Source: Aliidiomarina halalkaliphila
GTDB taxonomy: Bacteria; Pseudomonadota; Gammaproteobacteria; Enterobacterales; Alteromonadaceae
Reading direction: 5' to 3'
Assembly: GCF_007096385.1 (NCBI RefSeq)
Contig: NZ_VJWL01000002.1
Span: forward strand, 1 to 64,000
Length of the DNA stretch: 64,000 nucleotides
How positions within the stretch are numbered: the first letter of the stretch is position 1; each line of letters opens with the position of its first letter. A program made the position numbers and the translations under genes. This document shows positions 26,422 through 34,992 of this stretch, one piece after another. The notes under the pieces were generated by a model. The model saw nothing but the letters and a program-made list of their open reading frames with translations. It had not been told where the DNA came from and ran no database searches.

Positions 26422-26455
26422 TGTGACACAAAATGACACAGTCAAAAATGTCACA
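26422..26455. promoter_or_regulatory. Inverted/direct TGTGACA repeats, candidate enhancer for the sigma-54 activator
   Basis: TGTGACA (26422-26428) and TGTCACA (26449-26455) form an inverted repeat, with a further TGACAC at 26434-26439 ten bases from the first. They lie about 120-150 bases upstream of the -24/-12 promoter, the normal distance for an NtrC-type enhancer, and also just upstream of the kinase gene, so autoregulation is possible. Confidence 0.55.
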
Positions 26456-26570
26456 TGGGACAAAAGTATACACATATGACGTGCTTTCGAAGCTGAGTGG
26501 CCGTGTAAATAAATGGGAAATACCCGAGGAACCCACTAAATTTCAGTGAGTTATATTATCACTACGAAAG

Positions 26571-26587
26571 TTGGCATGGTCTTCGCA
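26571..26587 (+). promoter_or_regulatory. Sigma-54 (-24/-12) promoter of the DUF4168 gene
   Basis: TTGGCATGGTCTTCGCA has GG and GC exactly 12 bases apart and matches TTGGCACG-N4-TTGCW at all but two positions. Transcription would start about 12 bases after the GC, leaving a leader of about 37 bases before the ATG at 26635. Confidence 0.8.
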
Positions 26588-26634
26588 ATGTATTTCAGTG
26601 ACAGTTTTGTTTTTTAATTCCTAAGGAGGAATTT

Positions 26635-27027
26635 ATGTTGAAACGTACTTTTGCACTATCTGCTATCGCTGCTGCCATGTTCTCAATGCCTGCGCTTGCC
26701 CAACAGCAAGATGATCCTCAGGCGTATGCTCAACAGCAAATGGAGCAAATGGCGAACGAGCCAGTAACGGAAGAGCAACTTGAGAAGTTTGTGGTGGCTA
26801 TCGGTCATATCGAGCGGATCAACAATGAGTTTGTCACTGCTTTGGAATCGGTAGAGACCCAAGAAGAAGCACAGGAACTGCAAATCAACGCTCAGCGCGA
26901 AATGGTTGAGTCTGTTGAAGACACTGGGTTAAGCGTAGAAGAGTACAATGCCCTCGCATATCGCTTGCAGAACGATCCAGAAATTCAGCAAGCTGTTGAA
27001 GAGATGCGTGAATCAGACGATTACTAA
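26635..27027 (+). CDS. Secreted DUF4168 protein
   Basis: A 130-residue exported protein. The signal peptide spans residues 1-22 (ending PALAQ). The mature part is acidic, glutamine-rich and helical with the DUF4168 pattern (VTEEQLEKFVVAIGHIERIN, then MVESVEDTGLSVEEYNALAYRLQND). Function of DUF4168 is unknown. An unusually strong AAGGAGGA precedes the ATG, a sigma-54 promoter lies upstream and an intrinsic terminator follows. It is therefore a monocistronic gene that may be made in large amount when the neighbouring two-component system is on. Confidence 0.85.
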   Translation: MLKRTFALSAIAAAMFSMPALAQQQDDPQAYAQQQMEQMANEPVTEEQLEKFVVAIGHIERINNEFVTALESVETQEEAQELQINAQREMVESVEDTGLSVEEYNALAYRLQNDPEIQQAVEEMRESDDY

Positions 27028-27074
27028 GATGTGATTACCCTGTTGGGTTCATCGAGACACATCTGGTAACGTGA

Positions 27075-27109
27075 AAAAACCAGTCGGCCCGCCGGCTGGT
27101 TTTTCTTTT
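27075..27109 (+). terminator. Intrinsic terminator after the DUF4168 gene
   Basis: AACCAGTCGG (27078-27087) pairs with CCGGCTGGTT (27092-27101), one G.T pair, loop CCCG, followed by TTTCTTTT. An A run precedes the stem, so it could also work on the other strand. Confidence 0.85.
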
Positions 27110-27205
27110 GTCAGCGCCTTTAAATAAGACAGATGCCGCGTGTGGCGATTTACGTTATGATGTTTCGGCACATTTAGCACACCATTCTAATAAGAGGAAT
27201 TACCC

Positions 27206-28879
27206 ATGCGTCACATTATAATGTGCGTATCGGCGCTGCTTCTGGTCACAGCATGTTCACCGGCACCTGAAGTCGATGAACCCCTGTATCCGGCTCAAGT
27301 CGATGCGGACGGTTATGTTGATAGTCACTTCAGTGACACCTATCGCGACCACCTGCGTACTTTGTCATCTGATGAATTTGAAGGCCGCGCACCAGGTACC
27401 AAAGGTGAAGAACTAACCATTGACTACATTGCCAGTTTATTCCGTGAATTGGGCATTCAATCGTTTACCAACGAAAACTACACGCAACCAGTGCCCTTAG
27501 TACGCATTGCTCCAAGCCGTGTCACCAATATGGCATTGCAACACAACGGCGAGCAAAGTGAATTAGCGTACCGTTCAGAAATGATGGGTTGGACCAATCG
27601 CGTTGTAGACTCCATTGAAGTAACCGATTCGGATCTCGTGTTCGTTGGATACGGTATCGTGGCTCCAGAGTTTAACTGGAACGATTACGAAGGTTTGGAT
27701 GTTGAAGGCAAAACCGTGGTGATGTTTGTTAACGACCCAGGCTATGCCACGCAAGATCCAGCCTTGTTTAACGGCAATTCCATGACTTATTACGGCCGTT
27801 GGACATATAAATTCGAAGAAGCGGCTCGGCAAGGTGCCACAGGCGCCATTATCATTCACGAAGATGGCCCTGCAGGGTATGGCTGGGGCGTAATTGCCGG
27901 TGGTTCACCGGTGCGCTTTACCATGAAAACCGACAACAACAACATGCATCGCGTAGAACTAGAAGGCTGGGTGACTGCCGATAGTGCCGAGAAGCTGTTC
28001 GAAAACGCGGGAATGTCGCTTGCCGAAGCACACGAGTTAGCACTCTCTTCAGACTTCTCACCTGTTGATTTAAACACTTCGTTGTCGATGACGGTCGAGA
28101 ATGAATTTGCATATATCGACACTCACAACATCATCGGTTATATCGAAGGTTCAACCTATCCAGAAGAGCATGTGATCTATATGGCTCACTGGGATCACCT
28201 CGGTGTCGATCCCGTCAGCGGCGAGATTTACAACGGTGCTCAAGATAACGCGAGCGGCACTGCGGGCGTATTGTCTATTGCCGAGCGTTTCGCTGCAGGT
28301 CCACAACCCGAGCGTACCGTGGTATTTGCCTTAGTTGGCGCTGAAGAGCGCGGTTTGCTAGGTTCTGCTTGGTATGTTGAAAATCCATTACTGCCCCTCG
28401 ATCAGGCCGTTGCGGGTATCAATATGGACATGCTAAACATGTATGGCCCGGTGCGCGATTTTGTTGTTGTAGGTTGGAATAACTCAGACATGCAGGCCTA
28501 CGCGGAACCCTATGTGGTTGCACAAAATCGCTATCTTGCGCCCGAGAATAACCCTGAGGCGGGAATTTTCTACCGCTCAGATCACTTTAGTATGGCGAAA
28601 AAGGGCGTTCCAGTTCTGTATGCAAAAGGCGGCTTAGACCACTTTGAGCATGGTCGCGAGTACGGTCAGGAAAACCAAGCACGTTTGTACTCGGAGAAGT
28701 ACCACAAGCCCGCCGACGAATATAATCCGGATTGGGATTTACGCGGCGTACATCAAGATCTGTGGATCTACTTCCGCGTGGGTCATGAACTGGCAAACAG
28801 CCGTGCTTGGCCCGTTTGGGCTGCCGGCAATGAGTTTGAAGCGTTACGCTTAGAAACTCAAGATCGTCGCCAGCGCTAA
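27206..28879 (+). CDS. M28-family metallopeptidase lipoprotein with PA-like insertion
   Basis: A 557-residue lipoprotein; the lipobox VTAC puts the lipidated Cys at 17. The zinc aminopeptidase core shows the M28 metal ligands in order: MAHWDHLGV (about 325-333), QDNASG (about 348), catalytic EERGLLG (about 382), NMDMLN and RSDHFSM (about 461). A protease-associated type insertion lies between about 130 and 300 (VFVGYGIVAPEFNWNDYEGLDVEG). Such enzymes remove N-terminal residues from peptides at the cell surface. The gene stands alone; its 3' end is two bases from the convergent glycosyltransferase gene. Confidence 0.93.
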   Translation: MRHIIMCVSALLLVTACSPAPEVDEPLYPAQVDADGYVDSHFSDTYRDHLRTLSSDEFEGRAPGTKGEELTIDYIASLFRELGIQSFTNENYTQPVPLVRIAPSRVTNMALQHNGEQSELAYRSEMMGWTNRVVDSIEVTDSDLVFVGYGIVAPEFNWNDYEGLDVEGKTVVMFVNDPGYATQDPALFNGNSMTYYGRWTYKFEEAARQGATGAIIIHEDGPAGYGWGVIAGGSPVRFTMKTDNNNMHRVELEGWVTADSAEKLFENAGMSLAEAHELALSSDFSPVDLNTSLSMTVENEFAYIDTHNIIGYIEGSTYPEEHVIYMAHWDHLGVDPVSGEIYNGAQDNASGTAGVLSIAERFAAGPQPERTVVFALVGAEERGLLGSAWYVENPLLPLDQAVAGINMDMLNMYGPVRDFVVVGWNNSDMQAYAEPYVVAQNRYLAPENNPEAGIFYRSDHFSMAKKGVPVLYAKGGLDHFEHGREYGQENQARLYSEKYHKPADEYNPDWDLRGVHQDLWIYFRVGHELANSRAWPVWAAGNEFEALRLETQDRRQR

Positions 28880-28880
28880 A

Positions 28881-29924
28881 TTAGGCAACGGCAGCGATTC
28901 GCTGGGATTGCTTCCATAAGCGTTGATGCAAGGTGGCGACCGGTTCTAACGCACCGTTTGCCAACCATCGCGCCAACTCAGGCGCTACATCAGGCCAGTC
29001 CATGCGGACTGGCCTGTTCATTTCTAGCCACTCTTCCACGTGATTTACATTTAGATTTTCCATCACCGACGCTAACCGACGTTCCCGTAAACAACGCGCA
29101 TTCGCCAATTGCTCAAACTGACCCAATAACGGCTTCACCAGAAGCTTTTTCCCACGCGCCAACGCTTCACTACTCGTTTCAAAACCGGCATTTGTAATTA
29201 CCCCTTCCGCTTTTGCGAAGGATTGCGCAAAGCCGGGCCGCGACGGTTCGTAATAACGCACATGGCCATCGATGTGGGGCACCGCATCGGGGTGATACAC
29301 CGAAAAGTTATATTCAGGAAAATTAGCCAGCAAGGCAGCAATCCGGGATACCGGTTCGAATGGCAGGTACACCAAAACCTCCCGCTGTAGCGACGGTTGC
29401 GCTGTTTGTTCGCCGTGAATAAGCGGCGGAATCACATGCTCCCCGATATTTTCCCAATGCATGCCTAACATGGTATCGCAGGGCGCAAACTGCTTGAGCA
29501 TGGCGCGTTGTAACAAACTTGGCGATAACGTTGGCGTGGATCGGAAAAATGCATACTGGCGTCCCATGCCGATACAGCGCACACCTTGGCGTCGCGCGGC
29601 CCAGGCCGTGACAGGCTCGAAGTCGGTCACCACCAGATCATAACTGGATAAATCAAGCGCCCGCACATCCTGCCAAAATTGTGCCCAGGGATTATTGCTC
29701 AAGGTGTCTAGAAACGATACTCGGCCTTCGCGTACTGCGAAGCTCAGGCCTGGCCGCCACGCATAGTCACCGAAAATGTCCATATCAAAAAGTTTGTTCT
29801 GGGCCCGCCCAGACACCAGATAGTCCGCTTTAATATCATCGCGCTTACGTAGTGCTTCAGCCAACGCATGACAGCGACTGATATGACCATTTCCCGTACC
29901 TTGCACACCAATCAGAATTTTCAC
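28881..29924 (-). CDS. Glycosyltransferase family 28-like protein
   Basis: A 347-residue GT-B-fold protein resembling the MJ1255-type glycosyltransferases. The N-terminal loop is VKILIGVQGTGNGHISRCHALAEAL, and the C-terminal donor-binding region has VITNAGFETSSEALARGKKL and LLVKPLLGQFEQLANARCL, like MurG/UGT relatives. The GTG start at 29924 is supported by GGAG seven bases upstream and by a GTGA overlap with the stop of the PAP2 gene. Coupling to a PAP2 phosphatase suggests a lipid-linked sugar pathway; acceptor and donor are unknown. Confidence 0.85.
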   Translation of the reverse strand: MKILIGVQGTGNGHISRCHALAEALRKRDDIKADYLVSGRAQNKLFDMDIFGDYAWRPGLSFAVREGRVSFLDTLSNNPWAQFWQDVRALDLSSYDLVVTDFEPVTAWAARRQGVRCIGMGRQYAFFRSTPTLSPSLLQRAMLKQFAPCDTMLGMHWENIGEHVIPPLIHGEQTAQPSLQREVLVYLPFEPVSRIAALLANFPEYNFSVYHPDAVPHIDGHVRYYEPSRPGFAQSFAKAEGVITNAGFETSSEALARGKKLLVKPLLGQFEQLANARCLRERRLASVMENLNVNHVEEWLEMNRPVRMDWPDVAPELARWLANGALEPVATLHQRLWKQSQRIAAVA

Positions 29925-30457
29925 AAGTACACTCCATTTACTAACCAACGTGTGAGCGCGGCGAGAGCCATGCCTAAACCGGCACCCGCGAGAATATCAG
30001 TGGGGTAGTGCACGCCTAGGGCCACCCGCGACAATCCAATGGCCGCAGCCCATGCATACAGCCAAGGCGCGAGCGCTGGCATTAACGCGGCGGTGATCCC
30101 GGCAAACAAGAATGCTGCCGTGGTGTGTCCAGAAGGAAAGCTAAAGCGATCGCTGGCTTGAATAAGTGACCGAAAGTGGGCGACTCGGTCGCAGGGGCGG
30201 GCACGTTTTAAGGTGTTTTTAAGTAGCCAATAAACCGGCAACTCCATGGCAAATCCAACGAGAAGTAATAAGAACAGAGGCTGTGCTATCGGATCTTGGA
30301 GCAGAAAGGCGAGCAGGCACGTGGCCACATAGCCGTAGCCATCACCACTGCGGGAAATCCAGCGCGCAAGACAACCGCCGCTGGGGCGACGTAAGTGCAT
30401 ACTGAGCCAAAAAAATGCGATCTCATCGGCGCGTTGCAGTTGGTTCACCCATTTCAT
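29921..30457 (-). CDS. PAP2-family membrane phosphatase
   Basis: A 178-residue membrane protein with the three phosphatase motifs: KNTLKRARPC (KX6RP type), FPSGHTTAAF (PSGH) and SRVALGVHYPTDI (SRX5HX3D). Several membrane helices surround them. The family removes phosphate from lipid phosphates, including undecaprenyl pyrophosphate. It overlaps the downstream glycosyltransferase by four bases, so the two are made together. Confidence 0.9.
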   Translation of the reverse strand: MKWVNQLQRADEIAFFWLSMHLRRPSGGCLARWISRSGDGYGYVATCLLAFLLQDPIAQPLFLLLLVGFAMELPVYWLLKNTLKRARPCDRVAHFRSLIQASDRFSFPSGHTTAAFLFAGITAALMPALAPWLYAWAAAIGLSRVALGVHYPTDILAGAGLGMALAALTRWLVNGVYL

Positions 30458-30632
30458 AGCCGTATCCTCACTGTCGACCTTGACGCAAGTGTAGGGCGCA
30501 GCGGTGACACTTTTGTTACGGCGTGGTGATAATTTGATGATAATTTAAGCGTTTCGAGCCCTCATCAGGCTTGTTCAAATGAATGCGACAAGGCATGATG
30601 CGAGGCATGATTCGTTGTGCTCTGGAGTAATT

Positions 30633-31190
30633 ATGATTCGCCTATTTGGTAGCTACACCTCACCCTTTGTTCGTCACTGCCGTATTGCCTTTGCGCAAGT
30701 GCAACTGCCTTTTGAGTTTGTTGAAACCGACTACGCACAAAGTGCCGAGGGTTCACCGACACAACGCGTGCCTTTTCTTCGCATCGACGATCAACAGCTC
30801 AGCGATTCCACCAGCATTCTGAAATTTGTGCGTGAGGCCCAAGGGCACACCTTTTTGCCAGATTTATCCGAGTGTGAGTTGTATTGCCTCGCCAATACCT
30901 TGCTCGATACCACCATTAACTTATTTCTCTTGGAACGTGACGGCCTCACTCTCGATGCCGCGCCTTACCTGAAACGTCAGTTCGCACGGATACTGGCAAC
31001 ACTGGGTTTGTTAGAACAACAAAACTGGGATAACGTCCCCCTCGACGATGGCGTATTGCGTCTCTGCTGCTATTTAGATTGGGCCATCTTCCGCAACCGC
31101 GTGGATTTATCGCCTTACCCTAAGCTTCTCGCATTACTGGATCACGCCAAATCGGATCCAGATTTCGCAGCTACCGCGCCACCGCAATAA
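30633..31190 (+). CDS. Glutathione S-transferase-like protein
   Basis: A 185-residue protein with an N-terminal thioredoxin-like GST domain (MIRLFGSYTSPFVRHCRIAF; a Ser is available at the usual catalytic place) including VPFLRIDD and DSTSILKFV, the glutathione-binding Pro and Ser. The C-terminal helical domain is shorter than usual. The ATG at 30633 has TGGAG upstream; an earlier in-frame ATG at 30579 has none. Substrate unknown. It is followed 11 bases later by an EamA transporter. Confidence 0.85.
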   Translation: MIRLFGSYTSPFVRHCRIAFAQVQLPFEFVETDYAQSAEGSPTQRVPFLRIDDQQLSDSTSILKFVREAQGHTFLPDLSECELYCLANTLLDTTINLFLLERDGLTLDAAPYLKRQFARILATLGLLEQQNWDNVPLDDGVLRLCCYLDWAIFRNRVDLSPYPKLLALLDHAKSDPDFAATAPPQ

Positions 31191-31200
31191 GCGTGTTGTA

Positions 31201-32100
31201 ATGGCTACGGAACGCAAGGCGTTTTTGCTCGCCCTCGCTGCGGTATTGCTTTGGTCAACCGTGGCCACTGCGTTCAAAATCACGCTGAACTATATGTCAC
31301 CCCTGCAAATGGTCACGGCGGCGAGTGTGGTGTCGTGGCTATTTCTCATGGGGATCCTCCTCGTCCAAGGGCGACTGCGTGAGCTGCTGCCTGAATGGCG
31401 TCAATATCGTGGCTACTATCTGCTATTAGGCTTACTCAACCCCCTCGTGTACTACTTAATCTTATTCGAAGCCTATCGACTATTACCGGCATCACAAGCT
31501 CAACCGCTCAACTACACCTGGGCCATTGCCCTGACACTGATGGCGGGCATTTTTCTTGGTCAGAAAATCCGTAAACGGGATTGGATTGCCTGTGCCTTTG
31601 GCTATCTCGGTGTGCTCTTTATTGCCACCCAAGGCGATATTTTCAGCCTGAGTTTTACCAGCCCGCTCGGCGTGGCCTTAGCGTTGCTCTCAACCTTTTT
31701 GTGGGCCGGCTATTGGATTTTAAACACCCGCCATCGCGCCGAGCCGGTACTAACCCTAGCGTTGTGTTTTAGTATTGCCATTCCTTTTGCGCTGGGGGCT
31801 AGCTTTATTTGGAGTGATTGGTCACAAGTACCATGGCAGGGGTGGGTCGCGGTAAGTTATGTGGGGCTGTTTGAAATGGGTCTCACCTTTGTGTTGTGGC
31901 TAAAAGCCATGAAACTTACTAAAAATACCGCGAAAATAAGCAACTTGATATTTATCTCGCCGTTTATATCGCTGTTGCTGCTCGCCGCTATCATTGGTGA
32001 AATCATCCACCCTTCCACGGTATTTGGACTGCTATTAATCATTACCGGTTTAGTGATCCAACAATGGCGACGCCGGACACGCGTCGCCGGAGAGGGTTAA
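31201..32100 (+). CDS. EamA/DMT-family transporter
   Basis: A 299-residue membrane protein with ten predicted helices in two five-helix EamA repeats (about 5-140 and 150-290). Features such as LAAVLLWSTVATAFK at the start and the second-repeat SYVGLFEMGLTFVLW are typical of drug/metabolite exporters. The substrate cannot be read. It shares a strand with the GST gene and ends five bases from a convergent regulator gene. Confidence 0.9.
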   Translation: MATERKAFLLALAAVLLWSTVATAFKITLNYMSPLQMVTAASVVSWLFLMGILLVQGRLRELLPEWRQYRGYYLLLGLLNPLVYYLILFEAYRLLPASQAQPLNYTWAIALTLMAGIFLGQKIRKRDWIACAFGYLGVLFIATQGDIFSLSFTSPLGVALALLSTFLWAGYWILNTRHRAEPVLTLALCFSIAIPFALGASFIWSDWSQVPWQGWVAVSYVGLFEMGLTFVLWLKAMKLTKNTAKISNLIFISPFISLLLLAAIIGEIIHPSTVFGLLLIITGLVIQQWRRRTRVAGEG

Positions 32101-32105
32101 GCCGA

Positions 32106-32405
32106 TTAACGAAAGGCCAAGGTGACCATAATACCCGCAACGAATCCTATCAATACCGACATCACTACAATGGGCATCAGTATCCCCTTACCATCGTCAC
32201 TTTCATTCGCTTCTCTTTGCAGTAAACTTTCCCGCGGAATTTCAAGTACTGCGCAGAGGGCATTACAGGTTTCTAATGAGCCTTGTCCCTGACTCTCCAC
32301 TCGCTGCACTGTGCGTAAGCTCAACCCAGACACATCACTTAATTGTTGCTGGGTCCATCCCTTGCTCACACGCGTTTCGCGAACCACCGTCGCTTGGATT
32401 TCCAT
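32106..32405 (-). CDS. XRE-family HTH protein with a C-terminal membrane helix
   Basis: A 99-residue protein. A helix-turn-helix of the Cro/CI type spans residues 6-62 (VSKGWTQQQLSDVSGLSLRTVQRVE). After a short linker a hydrophobic helix fills residues about 75-97 (LMPIVVMSVLIGFVAGIMVT). This would tether the DNA-binding domain to the inner membrane from the cytosolic side. It lies 12 bases downstream of a membrane protein gene on the same strand, so it may act with that protein. Target sites are unknown. Confidence 0.82.
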   Translation of the reverse strand: MEIQATVVRETRVSKGWTQQQLSDVSGLSLRTVQRVESQGQGSLETCNALCAVLEIPRESLLQREANESDDGKGILMPIVVMSVLIGFVAGIMVTLAFR

Positions 32406-32417
32406 AGTCGCCTCCGC

Positions 32418-32858
32418 TTATCCGAGCCAGCGAGCGACTTGCCCACCCACAACGTAACCAACACCTGCACCCACAAACACCAGGAGTAGAAAGGTTTTCC
32501 ACGAGAATGGTTTATTGGCGCCTTCATAGGCCCGTACCCAATCTTGATCGATAAGCGTGTCGCCTCGGTAGAGACGCGCAAAATACACGCCTTTTAATAG
32601 ATTTCGCCATCCTTTAATACCTAGTTCGAGTTTGTAGGCGGTGCCATCAATAGTGAAATCGTGGCTTGATACAAAGCGCCAACTGCGCAGTTGCGAAACT
32701 TCCACGTCGTCCACGTACACACGTTCCCCAACATTCCATCCGGAAAACCATATACGTACTTGATGCCCATCCACATCAAAATAAACATTGCCTCCTGAAC
32801 TCACGGTGTAGCCACTTTTGGGTATCTGTGATTCAGATGATTTCTCTTGCTGTGTCAT
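32418..32858 (-). CDS. Beta-rich membrane-anchored protein of unknown function
   Basis: A 146-residue protein I do not recognise. Residues 15-115 are beta-rich with many aromatic residues (GGNVYFDVDGHQVRIWFSGW, then WRFVSSHDFTIDGTAYKLEL). A single C-terminal helix (about 121-143, TFLLLVFVGAGVGYVVGGQV) has a glycine-rich face. The N-terminus has no signal peptide, so the domain is probably cytosolic and tail-anchored. GGAG lies just before the ATG. It forms a pair with the tethered HTH protein downstream. Confidence 0.75.
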   Translation of the reverse strand: MTQQEKSSESQIPKSGYTVSSGGNVYFDVDGHQVRIWFSGWNVGERVYVDDVEVSQLRSWRFVSSHDFTIDGTAYKLELGIKGWRNLLKGVYFARLYRGDTLIDQDWVRAYEGANKPFSWKTFLLLVFVGAGVGYVVGGQVARWLG

Positions 32859-33145
32859 TGAAAACTCCTGCGGTTGCGCTGTTAAGACCCGTCCATTTGA
32901 GCAGACACCGGGGGGAAATACGTCGTCAGTTTTATGACTGACTTAAAACTGGCGTACGCCAATCAGCCGCCAAACTTGCTTCAGTGTAATAAAATCAATG
33001 CGTTAGCGCCATGCGCAGAGACACACCCAACCTCCCGAATAAACAAGCCACTGCCTTACTACAACCACATCGCCATGAAATTTCGTTGAAAATAGGCCAA
33101 ACTGAATCTTTCAACTGTGCAGAACTGAATACAGGAGTGCCCTGC

Positions 33146-34246
33146 ATGTCTGAGTCTACGGTTCCCCAGCAATTACGTACACCCATCTACGGGTTATTTA
33201 TCCTTGCACTGCTCTACACCTTCTATTTGGCTCATGCCATTTTACTTCCTATCGTGCTCGCGATCCTGGTGACCTTGCTGTTTTCTCCAGCGGTGGTGTG
33301 GCTTGAGAAAAAACTCAATTTGCACCGTGCCATTTCGTCGCTGGCCTTGTTAGTGGCGTTAGTTACCGGAATGACCGCCATTGGCTATTCCATGCTACAG
33401 CCCATCAGTGAATGGGCCGAGCGCGTGCCCGCCACCATTGGTCAGTTGTTGCCCGGTGATAGCGCCCTCGAGCAGCAGCTCGACCAAATTACCGAATCGG
33501 CGGAGCGCTTTGAGGATGAGCTCGACGAACAACTAGGTAACGATGATGTGGCAAGTACCCAAACCGTTGTAATGCAAACAGACTCCTGGCGTAGTCAACT
33601 TGCCACCGGTGTTTACGAAGGGATTGCTGGACTTGCATTAGCCTTAGCCTTAACTTATTTTTTGCTGGTCAGTGGCGACCATTTGGTGCGCAATCTAGCG
33701 CGACAAATGAAACGACCTAAGCGACAAATTACCTTACGCATTCTGCGCAGCGGGCAAGAACAGATTGCCCGATACCTATTGGTGATCACCTCGGTAAATG
33801 GCAGTATTGGTGTCGCGGTGGGGCTGATTAGTTGGGCCATTGGCTTACCCAATCCGATCGTATTGGGCGTGATGGCCGCGCTCACACGATTTATTCCCTA
33901 TATCGGGGTGTTTATCGCTTTTGGTTTACTCACCGTTGTGTCGGTAGCCACCTTTGATACCTACGCGATGATGTTGATCGCTCCATTGAGCTTTGCCGTA
34001 ATCACCAGTACGGTCGGTTTTTTCCTTGAGCCTTATATTCACGGACAACGATTAGCCGTAAATCCGGTGATCATTTTTGTGTCGATCTTTTTCTGGGGAT
34101 GGTTATGGGGGCCCATTGGTGTCTTGATCGCGGTTCCACTAATGACGGTCATTATGGTGTTTATCAGCCATATTCCACAACTCAAGCCCGTGTACAACGT
34201 CATAGTGAATAAGAAGAAAAGTCGACGAGAAAAAGCACGCACCTAA
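33146..34246 (+). CDS. AI-2E (PerM/TqsA) family transporter
   Basis: A 366-residue polytopic membrane protein of the AI-2E family. There are hydrophobic helices at the start (TPIYGLFILALLYTFYLAHAILLPIVLAI region), a central polar segment rich in acidic residues (about 95-150), and the characteristic C-terminal half with VMAALTRFIPYIGVFIAFGL and FLEPYIHGQRLAVNPVII. The ATG at 33146 has CAGGAG eight bases upstream. Family members export AI-2 or other small solutes or exchange ions; no specific substrate can be stated. Confidence 0.9.
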   Translation: MSESTVPQQLRTPIYGLFILALLYTFYLAHAILLPIVLAILVTLLFSPAVVWLEKKLNLHRAISSLALLVALVTGMTAIGYSMLQPISEWAERVPATIGQLLPGDSALEQQLDQITESAERFEDELDEQLGNDDVASTQTVVMQTDSWRSQLATGVYEGIAGLALALALTYFLLVSGDHLVRNLARQMKRPKRQITLRILRSGQEQIARYLLVITSVNGSIGVAVGLISWAIGLPNPIVLGVMAALTRFIPYIGVFIAFGLLTVVSVATFDTYAMMLIAPLSFAVITSTVGFFLEPYIHGQRLAVNPVIIFVSIFFWGWLWGPIGVLIAVPLMTVIMVFISHIPQLKPVYNVIVNKKKSRREKART

Positions 34247-34272
34247 GGTGTGCAAATCAACTGGAGGGATAC

Positions 34273-34836
34273 ATGAAGTTACTTGTGTTTGCAGGAAGTT
34301 TACGAAAAGCCTCGCTCAATCGAAAACTCGCAAAACATATTGCCCGAGCAGCAGAAGCCGAGGGTTGTGAAGTGATATACCTCGATCTGAATGATTATCC
34401 ATTACCCGTGTATAACGGCGATATCGAAGACCAAGGCATGCCGGAAAATGTACATCGCTTACAAGAACTCATGCGCAACGCGGATGGCTTCTTGATAAGC
34501 ACACCCGAGTATAACGGCGCGGTTCCCGCGGTCGTAAAAAACACGTTAGACTGGATGTCCCGTAAACAAAAAAATGGCGACTCCGGTGGCCAACTCTTTC
34601 AAGCGAAAGTGGCGGGTATCTGTTCAGCATCACCTGGGGCTCTAGGCGGCTTGCGCGCTCTACTGCTTCTGCGTGATCAACTTGCCAAATTAGGCATGTG
34701 GGTCGCACCCACGCAATTTGCGCTGAGCAAAGCCAGTGAGCAGTTTCACGACGACGATTCGCTAAAAAGTGATCATCACGAACGCATCCTTGCGGTCATT
34801 CGCAGCGTTATGTCGTTCCACAAATCTCATCAATAG
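34273..34836 (+). CDS. NADPH-dependent FMN reductase-like flavoprotein
   Basis: A 187-residue flavodoxin-fold reductase. FMN-binding motifs are FAGSLRKASLNRKL near the start (residues 5-18) and STPEYNGAVPAVVKNTLDW (about 76-94), as in azoreductase/chromate reductase relatives. It reduces FMN, quinones or similar electron acceptors in the cytosol with NADPH. GGAGGG lies just before the ATG. It is 27 bases after the AI-2E gene and possibly co-transcribed. Confidence 0.9.
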   Translation: MKLLVFAGSLRKASLNRKLAKHIARAAEAEGCEVIYLDLNDYPLPVYNGDIEDQGMPENVHRLQELMRNADGFLISTPEYNGAVPAVVKNTLDWMSRKQKNGDSGGQLFQAKVAGICSASPGALGGLRALLLLRDQLAKLGMWVAPTQFALSKASEQFHDDDSLKSDHHERILAVIRSVMSFHKSHQ

Positions 34837-34992
34837 GCTATTCTGCGGTATATAAAACGGGTACCTGAGAGTAGTCACTAGTTTGTAAAACTTTGTCAGC
34901 TGTCGATGCGCCTCGCGCATTGCTCTGATAAAGTTTTAGCCGAGATCTACTCTCAGTATTTTCCGTTTATAAGCGTATATAAGGCAGCCAAC

